In this document: positions 16,460-25,545 of the stretch, in pieces | Layout of the letters: the number at the start of each line of letters is the position of its first letter | Position numbering within the stretch: position 1 is the stretch's first letter | Made by a program: the position numbers and the translations under genes | Source of the DNA: Bdellovibrio sp. ArHS | GTDB lineage: Bacteria > Bdellovibrionota > Bdellovibrionia > Bdellovibrionales > Bdellovibrionaceae | Length of the DNA stretch: 64,000 nt | Assembly: GCF_000786105.1 (NCBI RefSeq) | Contig: NZ_JTEV01000012.1 | Coordinates: forward strand, 62,001-126,000 | Reading direction: 5' to 3' | The notes under the pieces: model-generated | Databases searched by the model: none | What the model saw: the letters and a program-made list of their open reading frames with translations, nothing else | Told to the model about the DNA's origin: nothing

Positions 16460-18752
16460 GCAGGCGCTCTTTGATTCTTTCTGTCGGGAGAGGTCCTTCT
16501 CCCGGCACATAGCGACCGTCGATAACCAAAACTTCATTTGGCTTTTCAACGTTTCTTAGAAGCGTTTCCATAACTTTACCGGTCGCATCCAATTTTTGGA
16601 TTAACATCACGGCATCTGGATCTGTACCTCCGATACCCATCACTTCGGCTTGGCGGCCATAGGTGTAGGAAAACTCGGGATCAAACGCCTTTAAACGACC
16701 CAAATCAACGTCTTTAAGTGCACGGTAAGAGGCGACATTGATACGAGACTTCAGTTGCGCCTGAAGCGCCGGATCCATGTGTTTACCATACTCGCCGACA
16801 ACCATCGCGCCCATCGCAAAGGCTTTACCAACTACTTCACGCTTAGACGTCGAATATCCGTAGGAGATGCCGTATTTAGGACCACTTCTATGGTGATCAA
16901 TAGCCATTTCAACCATATCGCCATTCAAAGATTCTTTGTTAAACAGAGCAAAGTCAGCCTTGATCGCCTGAACCAGTGGCGTGCCCGCACGAAGAGCTCT
17001 TAACACGCTATTGGAAACCAGGTGAGAAGTCGGTTTTTTGAAGTAGTCCAATAACTCCTGACGAATAGGCTCTTTGGTTTTATTGGAAAGACCACGCCAG
17101 ACAAGCATGTCTTTGTCGTACCAGCGGTCGATTTTTGCGTCCCAAAGTGTTTTATTGCCGGATCTGTTAACGGCAAACAGATCCACAAAGTCCGGGTCAA
17201 CAAGGCGCAAGCCGATCTCGCGTTCCCCATCTTTATCGTGGATGTAGCGAACCGTTTTTGATCTGTAGTACTCAACAAACAAATCAGCGATACGAGACAT
17301 CGCGCGCAGGCGGTTGTTCTTAATCTCAGTTGTCAATTCAGGGTGTTTTTGCATCAAAGCTTTGATGAAGGCATTGAACTGTCCTGCATCCACTTTTGCT
17401 TGGGCGTAGTTCTGCACTTCCTTGGTCTTGCCCTGTTGTTTTAGCGAGATACTGACCATTTCCGGCAAACCTGGGTACAATAACTCTGGCGAGTGCTCAA
17501 CTGTCAGGCCATTTTTCAGGCGGAACAGAACATCTGCCTGTAGTTTTGCGTTGTTAACCACGCCTTTATGAACGTATTCACGCCACTCTTTTTGAGAGAC
17601 CTGAACATCTAAAAAAGGATCCACTAGACGAACCGGAGGCAAACCTTCCTTCGTCAGCATGTAGTTCATCAAGAGTCTTGTCGTGCGACCATTCCCATTA
17701 AGAACCGGGTGGATCGCAACCAGGTCACGCTGAAGATCTGCGACGAGGTCGATATATCTGTGTTCATTAATGCCAATTTTAACTTCGCCCAAAGCGGCGC
17801 GTTCGGCATTGAAACGTGCAAAGCGTTCCTCAACAAGAGCTTTGGTGAAGGCTTGTTCTAAAGCTTGAGGACCTTGGCCTGAGTAGGAAGTACCATGCTG
17901 TTCACGGTATTCCATGATCTGTTTGTAAACTTCCGGATGAGAATTCTTAATCAGATCGACGGTCTCTTGCTTTGGCGTCTTCACATAGGGGTAATGAATA
18001 CGGCCGGAGATCTCGACGGCATTGCCTGTTTCGGCAACCATGTTGCGGTGGGATCCCCAGATTTTTACATTTTTCCAAACATTTTCATTCAGCGTGCTGT
18101 CTGAGCGGGCCCCTTCCTCAAAACTTAGATAGGGATTTTCTCTTAAAATCTCAGCTTCTTTCGGAGTGACTTTGAAGGCGCCAGCAACATTCCCGGTCCA
18201 ATGACCATCGCGCCACACGCCGAGCTGTTGAAGACGAACACCCTCAACACCATTTTCCATGATGCGCTTATGGATTTCCGACAAAAGTTCAGCCGTGATG
18301 GGAGGCTGTTCTTTTCTTAGGAAATTATCACGAGCTCGCAAGAACCCCTTAAAAGGGGCCGATCTTTCTTCTCCCGCGCGATCGTAGAGTACAGAAAAAT
18401 CCAAAACTTCGCGCTTGCCTTCAAGGAAGTTAGGTAGAATCTTTTCGGCCGTGTGGGTGTAATCGAAGAACTCGACCGATGCCAGAAGGTGCTCGATCTG
18501 AGCTTTGCGTTGTGGCGGGATTTTTTCCAGCGTGGCCCAAAGATCGCCTTTGATTGTTTTAAATTGCAAAAGTTCAAGGGGAGTTTCGGGCTGTCTTGCT
18601 TCAGATCGCAGACCAAAATCCGCGCCGCGAGCTTTGACCTGCGGCTCTGTAAAGACATACTCGCACATTTGGGCGGCATGTGCCGGTCCAAAAAAGCTGA
18701 GCGCCATTATCAAAGTTAATACGAACCTATAAACCATCTTATGCACAGGCAT
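16437..18752 (-). CDS. Exported Fic-domain protein with possible ADP-ribosyltransferase-like C-terminus
   Basis: Fic enzymes transfer AMP or other phosphate-containing groups to proteins. Of 771 residues the N-terminus is a signal peptide (VLTLIMALSFFGPAHAA). The Fic motif HPVLNGNGR lies at about 348-356, with valine for the usual phenylalanine; the catalytic histidine is kept. Well downstream, LVWRGLS (about R553), YGYSTSKREVVGKAF (about 633) and RQAEVMG (about E703) resemble in order the R, STS and ExE elements of mono-ADP-ribosyltransferases. That second assignment is tentative. The ATG at 18752 is preferred to the start 48 bases upstream because AGAGG lies seven bases before it. It could be a periplasmic enzyme or an effector released into prey. 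Confidence 0.8.
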   Translation of the reverse strand: MPVHKMVYRFVLTLIMALSFFGPAHAAQMCEYVFTEPQVKARGADFGLRSEARQPETPLELLQFKTIKGDLWATLEKIPPQRKAQIEHLLASVEFFDYTHTAEKILPNFLEGKREVLDFSVLYDRAGEERSAPFKGFLRARDNFLRKEQPPITAELLSEIHKRIMENGVEGVRLQQLGVWRDGHWTGNVAGAFKVTPKEAEILRENPYLSFEEGARSDSTLNENVWKNVKIWGSHRNMVAETGNAVEISGRIHYPYVKTPKQETVDLIKNSHPEVYKQIMEYREQHGTSYSGQGPQALEQAFTKALVEERFARFNAERAALGEVKIGINEHRYIDLVADLQRDLVAIHPVLNGNGRTTRLLMNYMLTKEGLPPVRLVDPFLDVQVSQKEWREYVHKGVVNNAKLQADVLFRLKNGLTVEHSPELLYPGLPEMVSISLKQQGKTKEVQNYAQAKVDAGQFNAFIKALMQKHPELTTEIKNNRLRAMSRIADLFVEYYRSKTVRYIHDKDGEREIGLRLVDPDFVDLFAVNRSGNKTLWDAKIDRWYDKDMLVWRGLSNKTKEPIRQELLDYFKKPTSHLVSNSVLRALRAGTPLVQAIKADFALFNKESLNGDMVEMAIDHHRSGPKYGISYGYSTSKREVVGKAFAMGAMVVGEYGKHMDPALQAQLKSRINVASYRALKDVDLGRLKAFDPEFSYTYGRQAEVMGIGGTDPDAVMLIQKLDATGKVMETLLRNVEKPNEVLVIDGRYVPGEGPLPTERIKERLLIQPTTP

Positions 18753-18895
18753 AGAGACACCTCTTCTTCGAAGCATTACCAGAGCAATGCCTGTGCTCAA
18801 TCAAAGGCCTTTATATTGAATAAAAAGAAAAGGCGGGGGCGGCTCCCTGTCTCATTTTGAGAAAGAGGCATTTTGTGTCGACAGACGTCAAGACA

Positions 18896-20077
18896 CTAGA
18901 CAAACTTTGCAAGGGTAAGAAGAGCCGTGTCCAGTTCAGCCTGAGAGTTGTGAATATGCGGGGTCAGTCGCATTACAGGACTGCCTGGAACACGAGGCAG
19001 CCCGACCTGGATTCTGGGATTGGAATCGCGCACGATCAAATCGTCAAAATGCAACCCCTTGAAATCCTCAATTTTGTAACATAACAAAGATGAAGCTATT
19101 TCTGAATGACGGCTTTTAAGTGGCTTTATCTGCAAACGATTCAATCCGTCCTCAAGATAGTTTCGGCGTTTTTGAATTTCAGCGAAGATCTGATTTTTTC
19201 CTGAGCGGGACCAAAAGGCCAAAGTCGATTCCAGGCCGTAATACGAGCTAAAGTTTTGTGAGTGTGACCATAGCATGCGGGCGGCAAAGGGATGATTTCT
19301 GAATTCTCCCATGACGGGAGCTAGTTCTGCTTCCGTTGTCCATGAGCCATATCGAGGAAAAAGCTGACTCTGGAGTGCGGGATTCACCCAGCCGAAGGCA
19401 GTGCCCTTTGGCCCCATGAACCATTTATGTAAATTTCCGGCATAGAAATCGACATCTTGAAGATCTTTATTAAAATCCAGATTAAACAATCCCGGAGCAT
19501 GAGCGCCGTCCACCACCAGCCACACATTTTTCTTACGCAGTTCTTTCGCAAGTTTTGCCAAGGGAAGTTGAATGCCATTGCCGGTAAAGACATGACTGAC
19601 TACCAACACCCGGGTTTGTTCGGAAATTTCTTTGGCGAAATTGGCAACAGCCTCGTCAGCACTGATATCCGAGTAAAGAAAATCAGCATTCATAAAGCGC
19701 AGATTTAGTTGCTCGTTACGTGCTTTGAATTTCAGAATATTAACGACGGCACCGTACTCAAAGTTCGTGGTCAGGATCTCAGAGCCTTTCGGCAGAGGAA
19801 GTCCCATGACAATTTCATTTAATGCCAGCGTGACATTGGGGCGCAGGAAAAGATCCTGAGGGTCGGCATTGAAGAAGGCCGCCAGTTGTTGCTGCAGACT
19901 CCATAAACGCGACCACGAGGCCCCTAGACTGTAAGAAGTGTTCAACTCGAAGAGTTCGAGCTCTCTTTTTTGCTGGTCAATAACAGCCGAAGGACAAAGC
20001 CCCAGCGTGCCGTTATTCAGATTTACAAAAGAGGTGTCCTTGTACTTCTTAAAATCAGTCGAAAAATCCTGAAACAT
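18896..20077 (-). CDS. Class V aminotransferase, isopenicillin-N-epimerase-like
   Basis: PLP enzyme of fold type I. In 393 residues the aspartate in VVDGAHAPGLF and the PLP lysine in GNLHKWFMGPKG match the class V family; the start LNNGTLGLCPSAV is typical of the isopenicillin N epimerase/cysteine desulfurase-like branch. No cysteine-desulfurase active-site cysteine loop is evident. It starts two bases after the stop of the NADAR lipoprotein gene upstream, so the two are probably cotranscribed. The reaction cannot be predicted. Confidence 0.82.
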   Translation of the reverse strand: MFQDFSTDFKKYKDTSFVNLNNGTLGLCPSAVIDQQKRELELFELNTSYSLGASWSRLWSLQQQLAAFFNADPQDLFLRPNVTLALNEIVMGLPLPKGSEILTTNFEYGAVVNILKFKARNEQLNLRFMNADFLYSDISADEAVANFAKEISEQTRVLVVSHVFTGNGIQLPLAKLAKELRKKNVWLVVDGAHAPGLFNLDFNKDLQDVDFYAGNLHKWFMGPKGTAFGWVNPALQSQLFPRYGSWTTEAELAPVMGEFRNHPFAARMLWSHSQNFSSYYGLESTLAFWSRSGKNQIFAEIQKRRNYLEDGLNRLQIKPLKSRHSEIASSLLCYKIEDFKGLHFDDLIVRDSNPRIQVGLPRVPGSPVMRLTPHIHNSQAELDTALLTLAKFV

Positions 20078-20079
20078 AA

Positions 20080-20853
20080 TTAGTTGTTGTGACCTTTACA
20101 GGTTTTCAAAGAGAGATCCTCCGTCGTTACCAAAGACAACTGATTCTTTTTCAGCTGTTCGCGAATATCCATCCACAATAAATAGTAATGCCATTCACGA
20201 GGCGATTTTTCTGAAACACCGTGGTCGGGGAGAAGTTTCAAATCATTTGTTTTCATCAGAACCTCAAGCACGATCGGGTTTTGACGAAGCTTTTCGATCA
20301 GGGCTGCATAGATCAAATTGTAGTGTTCGGCGGGTTCTTTCGTCGCAAACGGAAAAACTTTGCCTTCGAAAGTCACCCAGTTGGCATTGTTCTTTTCCAT
20401 CAGAAAGTTGGCGTAGCCCCCAGCACTTTTTGCAGCATAGCCGTTCATCTGTGATACTTCTTCACGCGTGTATTTCCATTTTTTTGCCCAGGTCCAGCGC
20501 GGATCATTTTCGGTCTCGGGATATTTCATCATTTGCCAGAAAGCTTCCACTGTCGGGTAACACACGCCGTGGAACACGAAAGACGCGTCGGCGAAATTAG
20601 AAAGCAGACCTAATTCATTTCTTTTGCTCAAAACAACTTCCATAATGCCTGCATCCTGAGGAAGAATTTCCCAGGATTTTGCCTGCTCGCGCGGAACACT
20701 CTTCCACCAATGGGCTGGATAGGGGGCTTGCCAGGAATTATCTGCTTTATTGGCAGGATTTACGATTTGAGGGTTTTTCGAGCTGGAATCTGAACAAGAA
20801 ATTAGAACGGCCGACAAGAACACAAAAAAAGAAATAAATATCGTTTTAGCCAT
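20080..20853 (-). CDS. Lipoprotein with NADAR (YbiA-like) domain
   Basis: NADAR proteins are N-glycosidases acting on riboflavin intermediates or ADP-ribosyl groups, normally in the cytosol. Here a lipoprotein signal precedes the domain (MAKTIFISFFVFLSAVLISC, lipobox LISC). The domain is recognised by LGLLSNFADASFVFHGVCYPT and AFWQMMKYP near residues 100-125, then KSAGGYANFL and PREWHYYLLWMDIREQ. The open frame extends to 21036, but the ATG at 20853 has a GGGGGA ribosome site and begins the signal. The 257-residue protein would sit in the envelope. Confidence 0.75.
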   Translation of the reverse strand: MAKTIFISFFVFLSAVLISCSDSSSKNPQIVNPANKADNSWQAPYPAHWWKSVPREQAKSWEILPQDAGIMEVVLSKRNELGLLSNFADASFVFHGVCYPTVEAFWQMMKYPETENDPRWTWAKKWKYTREEVSQMNGYAAKSAGGYANFLMEKNNANWVTFEGKVFPFATKEPAEHYNLIYAALIEKLRQNPIVLEVLMKTNDLKLLPDHGVSEKSPREWHYYLLWMDIREQLKKNQLSLVTTEDLSLKTCKGHNN

Positions 20854-20989
20854 GAATCCCCCTTGTGCAAAAACGCCCGCAAAGACTAGCGGAGCTTTGC
20901 ACCGAATACAATTCTGACTGTATGCGTAAACGGTCAAAATACGGTCAGGAATAAGGCTATTATTAAAGAAATCAGCGAGAGGGGATTTT

Positions 20990-22345
20990 GTGGAGATTGG
21001 TTTTCTTGGCGGTGCAAGCACTGTGACTGGATCCAAATTTTTGGTTCATAATGACGGAACCCGTATTCTTGTTGATTGCGGCATGTTTCAAGGCCTTAAA
21101 GAATTGCGCCAACTCAACTGGTCTGATTTCCCAATCGAACCAAACAACATCGATGCGGTGGTCTTAACCCATGCTCACTTGGACCATTGTGGAGCTTTGC
21201 CATTACTTGTAAAAAAAGGTTTTAAAGGGGAGATTCACTGCACCGAAGCCACGCTTGAAGTCACGAAGATCATTCTTCTGGATTCCGCAAAAATTCAGGA
21301 AGAAGATGCTGAATACGCCAATAAAAAAGGGTTCTCTAAACATCATCCCGCTCTGGCTCTTTATACCGTTGAAGACGTCAATCGCACTCTGCCTCTGTTT
21401 AGAACGCATAAAGTGCATGAGGAATTTAAAATTGGCACCTTATCCATCGAATTATTTAACTCAGGACACATCCTGGGCGCATCTTCTGTCTTAGTTTCTA
21501 ATGGTGAAAAGAAAGTTTATTTTTCCGGGGATTTGGGACGCAATAACGATCCTTTGATGTGGCCTCCAGAGCCGCCTCAAGAAGCGGATTATATCGTGAT
21601 GGAATCTACATATGGGAATCGCGACCATTCAGAAATCCCTTCAAAAGAGATTTTGAAACAATGTATCTTAGAGATCGCAAAATCCAAAGGGGTGCTGTTA
21701 ATACCTAGTTTTGCCGTGGGCCGCGCGCAGAATCTGATGTACGAAATTGTAGAGTTAAAAAGGGCAGGGGAAGTCCCCGCGCAAATCCCCGTTTATTTAA
21801 ATACTCCCATGGGACAAGAGATCTCAGATCTGTATGAGGCCTACCCGTTTTTCCATCGTCTAGGTCCAGGTCAATTTGCGGAAATTCTGTCAGAAGTTCA
21901 CAATGTCAAAACCGCCGAAGATTCGAAGCTTTTAAACGAGCAATCAGGCCCCATGGTGATCATTGCCGCCAGTGGTATGTTGACTGGAGGCCGAGTTTTA
22001 CATCACTTAAAGGCCTTTGCGCCAAACCCACGAAATATTCTGCTATTGGCAGGCTTTCAAAGTGCTGGAACTCGTGGTCGCCGCATTCTGGATGGTGAAA
22101 AGGAAATCAAAATGCATGGTATGTATGTAGATATCTCATGCAAAGTCGTTCCTTCGGATTCGTTTTCAGCCCATGCAGATCGCAGTGATCTGATGAACTG
22201 GTTAAAACAAGCTCCTATAAGCCCGCAGAAAGTCTTTTTAGTGCATGGGGAAAGGTCTGCATCGGAAGAGCTTGGATCGCGTATTAAAGCCGATTTAAAG
22301 TGGGATGTGGAAATTCCAGAAATGAACCAAATTATCAGGCTTTAA
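20990..22345 (+). CDS. MBL-fold/beta-CASP RNA hydrolase
   Basis: Probable ribonuclease of the CPSF73-like metallo-beta-lactamase family. The N-terminus has GGASTVTGSKFLV and the zinc motif THAHLDHCGALP near residue 65; the beta-CASP part has SFAVGRAQN, LNTPMGQEISDLY and AASGMLTGGRVLHHL; the RMMBL end has SFSAHADRSDLMNWL and FLVHGE. Its 451 residues match bacterial members. It starts with GTG at 20990, with GAGAGGGG five bases before it. It is single and divergent from the NADAR gene. Confidence 0.9.
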   Translation: MEIGFLGGASTVTGSKFLVHNDGTRILVDCGMFQGLKELRQLNWSDFPIEPNNIDAVVLTHAHLDHCGALPLLVKKGFKGEIHCTEATLEVTKIILLDSAKIQEEDAEYANKKGFSKHHPALALYTVEDVNRTLPLFRTHKVHEEFKIGTLSIELFNSGHILGASSVLVSNGEKKVYFSGDLGRNNDPLMWPPEPPQEADYIVMESTYGNRDHSEIPSKEILKQCILEIAKSKGVLLIPSFAVGRAQNLMYEIVELKRAGEVPAQIPVYLNTPMGQEISDLYEAYPFFHRLGPGQFAEILSEVHNVKTAEDSKLLNEQSGPMVIIAASGMLTGGRVLHHLKAFAPNPRNILLLAGFQSAGTRGRRILDGEKEIKMHGMYVDISCKVVPSDSFSAHADRSDLMNWLKQAPISPQKVFLVHGERSASEELGSRIKADLKWDVEIPEMNQIIRL

Positions 22346-22518
22346 GACGTATATTCTAAAGCTGATATATATACATCGTTACATAATATAACTTATCAGA
22401 AGAATATGTCTGGACCTTCCTGAAGGTAAATTCTCATTAAAAATGTCTCTTCTTTAAGTCTCAGTAATTAAGTCACCGACCGCATTATGCGGGGTTATGC
22501 TGAGTCCAAAGCTGTGTC

Positions 22519-22869
22519 TTAAAGATGTTCCAAAATGTTCACTGTCTGACCAAAAGGATCTTGAACGAAAAATCTTCGTACGCCCCAAGGTTCTTCGGTT
22601 AAAGGATATTTGATTTTAAATCGGGCTTTTTTCATGCGGCGATATGCCTCGTTAACATCATCGACTTCAATCGATAAATCAGGCACTTTCGTATTCGATC
22701 CACCTTGAGATGCAAAGCTAATCTGCACCGTCATTTTTGTACTGGATCCATAAGTAACAAGCCAGCCGTGGTCCATAAGGACATCCAAGCCCAAAACTTT
22801 TTCATAAAAACGGCGCGCGGCTGAGATCTTTTTGGTTTCGATGTTTGCGACGATTCGTTTTACTTTCAT
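22519..22869 (-). CDS. VOC (glyoxalase-fold) family protein
   Basis: The 116 residues form one vicinal-oxygen-chelate unit: ISAARRFYEKVLGLDVLMDHG at the start, then LSIEVDDVNEAYRRMKKA and WGVRRFFVQDPFGQTVNILE at the end. The terminal glutamate (NILEHL) is in the metal-ligand position. These motifs are typical of glyoxalase/bleomycin-resistance relatives; the substrate is unknown. Confidence 0.83.
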   Translation of the reverse strand: MKVKRIVANIETKKISAARRFYEKVLGLDVLMDHGWLVTYGSSTKMTVQISFASQGGSNTKVPDLSIEVDDVNEAYRRMKKARFKIKYPLTEEPWGVRRFFVQDPFGQTVNILEHL

Positions 22870-22906
22870 TTCTTGATTTCACCTGATACTTCAGAAGATG
22901 TCGTCT

Positions 22907-22935
22907 AAAAGGCGCAGAGAAATTCTGCGCCTTTT
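22907..22935 (-). terminator. Bidirectional-type terminator
   Basis: AAAAGGCGCAGA (22907-22918) pairs perfectly with TCTGCGCCTTTT (22924-22935) around a five-base loop. It lies five bases beyond the stop of the leftward small secreted protein gene; the A-run gives the U-tail on the minus strand. Confidence 0.88.
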
Positions 22936-22940
22936 ATCTG

Positions 22941-23198
22941 CTATTCAGGGTCTGGTGTTCCGCCAGTTGGTGGTGGTGTTGGTACTTTTTGACAAAGAGT
23001 TCCGCATTTCACTAGACAGCCGCGATACTCATTCCAACAGTACTTAGCGACAGGACGAGTGCCTGAGGGACAACCGCCCAACATTGGCTCAATCACCGCA
23101 TCCCAAGGCATTTCGTCGGTCGTTTGTATATCTTCAGCATGTGCATTAAGACTGGCTAAACAAATACTTGCAAATAAAACCGCAATCCATTTCTTCAT
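22941..23198 (-). CDS. Small secreted cysteine-rich protein, unknown
   Basis: The 85 residues start with a signal peptide (MKKWIAVLFASICLASLNAHA). The mature part has five cysteines in about 30 residues (GGCPSG, YCWNEY, RGCLVKCGTLC), suggesting disulfides, and a proline-rich tail (PTPPPTGGTPDPE). A GGAGGAGG site precedes the ATG. It is monocistronic with its own terminator. No family recognised. Confidence 0.7.
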   Translation of the reverse strand: MKKWIAVLFASICLASLNAHAEDIQTTDEMPWDAVIEPMLGGCPSGTRPVAKYCWNEYRGCLVKCGTLCQKVPTPPPTGGTPDPE

Positions 23199-23359
23199 TT
23201 ATTCCTCCTCCGTGGATGACTCAAGGATAGGTAGGCGGACTTTATTTTAGCCATGATAAATGATAGAACATGCCAATTTTCATAGATTCTGTGGACAGCC
23301 AGGTATGGAATTCAGACGCTGACATTGCCGCGTCTCGCTTTGTCTTTTAATCTAAGACT

Positions 23360-23833
23360 ATGTCGATAAATAAAAAATTTATTAAAGCCTCTGAGGCGCC
23401 GTTACGGACCACCCCTTCGAATTACCCTCCCGAATTTGCTGTGCGCATGAATGGACGAGACAAAAGACCTTTAGGAGACCTCTTTGGAATCAAAAAATTT
23501 GGCGTCAATCTGACCACTCTGAGGCCCGGTGCGGAATCCGCGTTATTGCATAAGCACTCTTTACAGGAAGAGTTTATTTTTATCCTGGAGGGACAACCCA
23601 CCTTGGTCACGGATGAGGGTGAATATCTTCTTGCACCCGGTGATTGCGCTGGATTTTCCCCTGAAGGTCCAGCCCATAAACTCATAAATAGATCACCAGA
23701 TCCGGTGATCTATCTTGAAATGGGAGATCGTAGTCCCCATGATGAAGCGTCTTATCCTGCGGATGATCTGAAAGCTGTGCTTGGCGAAAATGGAAAGTGG
23801 ATTTTTACACATAAAGACGGAAGGCCTTACTAG
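23360..23833 (+). CDS. Cupin-domain protein
   Basis: Single small beta-barrel. In 157 residues the first cupin motif is HKHSLQEEFIFILEGQPTLV (two His and a Glu as metal ligands) and the second is GDCAGFSPEGPAHKLINRS with the third His. It ends GKWIFTHKDGRPY. It resembles the cupins found near transcription factors or sugar isomerases, but here it stands alone. Function unknown. Confidence 0.85.
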   Translation: MSINKKFIKASEAPLRTTPSNYPPEFAVRMNGRDKRPLGDLFGIKKFGVNLTTLRPGAESALLHKHSLQEEFIFILEGQPTLVTDEGEYLLAPGDCAGFSPEGPAHKLINRSPDPVIYLEMGDRSPHDEASYPADDLKAVLGENGKWIFTHKDGRPY

Positions 23834-24055
23834 GTCTGCCGTCCCCGATCCTGCCCGACTTGATTTATTTTTATTGCCGCTTTGATATTTTTTCTTTAAG
23901 AGCAGTTTAGAAATTACTCTTAAATTCTGTCAGTTGTCGATTTTTCCTGAAGCTTTTACGGCAGATCACACCACAGAGTGCGGCATTTTTGATTGTTACC
24001 AAGCGGACCATTTAAGAATTCCATTCCTCTACCAAAGCATGGCTAACTATGACTC

Positions 24056-24721
24056 ATGAAAAAACTAATACTACTACCCCTAACATTATTGGCGTTCATC
24101 GGTTGTGCTAACTCTTCAGACGATTCTCCGACCGGAGAAGTTCTTCAGGGAACAGAGTCTGTTGTGGACGAGGCCTCCGCTGAAGAAAGAAACATTGTCG
24201 ACGAAAACATGGCGCTGATCCGTGATTATGCCGCCCAGTTTTCCATTAACGTGGATTGGAGTAAAATCCCGGTGGTCGTTTCCAAGACTCACTTGCAACG
24301 TGAATCTTCGTCCTGTGTCCGCGATGCCAACGGCGTCGGAACGAAAATCGTTCTGAACAAAAAGTTCTTTTCGACACGAGTGTACGATAAAGAAAGCGGT
24401 TACGCTTCACCTTTGTACAACTTGCTGATCCATGAAATCGGACACTGTTATATGAATAGAAATCACGAAGAAGCCCTACTGAAGAAAGCCGGCTATCGCG
24501 CGCAATTTGTGATCGACGGCAAGAGCGGCCGTCAGGTGGTTTCATATCCATCCATTCAAGTCTCTATGATGCAGAATGCTTACTTCCAGATGCCGAAAGT
24601 TTTAATGCCTTATTATGTCGGCGAAATTTTTGGTGCTTATCGCGCAAAAAGTCTTGAGGATTTACAGCAACGCTACGAATTCGATATCGTACGTGCGACA
24701 AATTTCGTGGAAGAAGAATAG
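24056..24721 (+). CDS. Lipoprotein with HExxH metallopeptidase-like motif
   Basis: The lipoprotein signal is MKKLILLPLTLLAFIGC (lipobox FIGC). In the 221-residue protein LLIHEIGHCYMNRNHEE near residue 125 gives a HEIGH zinc-binding helix with a further histidine six residues on. In metzincins the third ligand lies five residues on, so this is not a textbook metzincin. A cysteine pair (SSCVRD, GHCY) may form a disulfide. Probably an envelope zinc peptidase or a relative; no family name can be assigned. Confidence 0.68.
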   Translation: MKKLILLPLTLLAFIGCANSSDDSPTGEVLQGTESVVDEASAEERNIVDENMALIRDYAAQFSINVDWSKIPVVVSKTHLQRESSSCVRDANGVGTKIVLNKKFFSTRVYDKESGYASPLYNLLIHEIGHCYMNRNHEEALLKKAGYRAQFVIDGKSGRQVVSYPSIQVSMMQNAYFQMPKVLMPYYVGEIFGAYRAKSLEDLQQRYEFDIVRATNFVEEE

Positions 24722-24746
24722 AAATTTCAAATACTAACTTTTAGCG

Positions 24747-24771
24747 GCGCGAAGGAAACTTCGCGCTTTTT
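24747..24771 (+). terminator. Rho-independent terminator
   Basis: GCGCGAAG (24747-24754), GAAA loop, CTTCGCGC (24759-24766), then a T-run. It lies 26 bases after the HExxH lipoprotein gene. Confidence 0.9.
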
Positions 24772-24775
24772 GTAT

Positions 24776-25405
24776 TTAAAGATTCGCTGAAAAGGACGCT
24801 TCGTTTGCAGCCGGAAATCTTCGGTAAAGCTGAGTTTCCTCTTTCGCGAAGCGCGAAAAAAACTGTTCCCGCTCGCAGACCATTATTGCCGAGGTTCTTT
24901 CCGGAAGTGTGACGATTTCTCTTTGCACAAAACAATTGGCTTCTGCATAGAGAAGGGCGGCCTTATTACGAATATCTGGCTCGCCGATAACACGTTGGGT
25001 CCGCTTTTCTGTAAAGATGAGTTTCGTGAATGCCGCTATTGAAGAGGACGTGTGTAAGCGTCCGAAATAGGTTGGTTCGCCGATAAGAAAATGCAGCCCC
25101 TGATCAAAGGGCTCATGATGAATAAAGTGCCCCAACGCATCTGCATGCAACCAGTACTTTTCGAAATAACTTACTGGTCGACCATTAATAAGACCGATAA
25201 AAAGTTCCTGATGAGTATCCTCAAGCTCTGCAAGCAGTTTTTGCGCGAGATCCGCGCGGGATAAATTCAATCCCCACCATTGCGCTACGTAGGGCTGTTG
25301 CATCCATCGGCAGTAAAGATCGACATCCTGTTCAAAAGAAAGACGTCGAAAGGCGTAGTAATTGTTGGTGCGATGGTTGAAGACCTCGAACTCGGCATGT
25401 GACAT
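24776..25405 (-). CDS. IucB/RhbD-like N-acetyltransferase
   Basis: GNAT-fold acyltransferase of the siderophore-biosynthesis type (Acetyltransf_8). In 209 residues the hallmark run is HFLIGEPTYFG, TQRVIGEPDIRNKAAL and the end motif IVTLPERTSAIMVCEREQFF. Relatives acetylate N-hydroxylysine or similar amines in hydroxamate siderophores. No other siderophore gene is nearby, so it may act on a different amine or work with genes elsewhere. No ribosome site is obvious before 25405. Confidence 0.8.
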   Translation of the reverse strand: MSHAEFEVFNHRTNNYYAFRRLSFEQDVDLYCRWMQQPYVAQWWGLNLSRADLAQKLLAELEDTHQELFIGLINGRPVSYFEKYWLHADALGHFIHHEPFDQGLHFLIGEPTYFGRLHTSSSIAAFTKLIFTEKRTQRVIGEPDIRNKAALLYAEANCFVQREIVTLPERTSAIMVCEREQFFSRFAKEETQLYRRFPAANEASFSANL

Positions 25406-25419
25406 ACAAGCCCAGTTCT

Positions 25420-25465
25420 AAAAGGCCTTTCTAACCAGAGCAACTCTGGGCTTAAAAAGCCTTTT
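25420..25465. repeat. Nested inverted repeats
   Basis: Outer arms AAAAGGC (25420-25426) and GCCTTTT (25459-25465) enclose an inner CCAGAG (25435-25440) / CTCTGG (25444-25449) hairpin with a three-base loop. It lies just upstream of the acetyltransferase start and downstream of the KH gene promoter region. It could be an operator or part of an untranslated leader. Confidence 0.45.
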
Positions 25466-25545
25466 AAGTGAAAAGAAACTGAGTTTTAAATGAAAACAAA
25501 ATGCGAACGGACACCAAGGGGCGAAAGCAGGGGGTGATTTCGCTT

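Noticed and set aside
20854-21036. N-terminal extension of the NADAR gene
   Set aside because: The frame is open, but it overlaps the divergent gene's start and promoter, and the internal ATG has a ribosome site and a lipoprotein signal.
24056-24721. Metzincin metallopeptidase
   Set aside because: HEIGH is present, but the next histidine is one residue too far for HExxHxxGxxH, so only a general metallopeptidase-like call is made.
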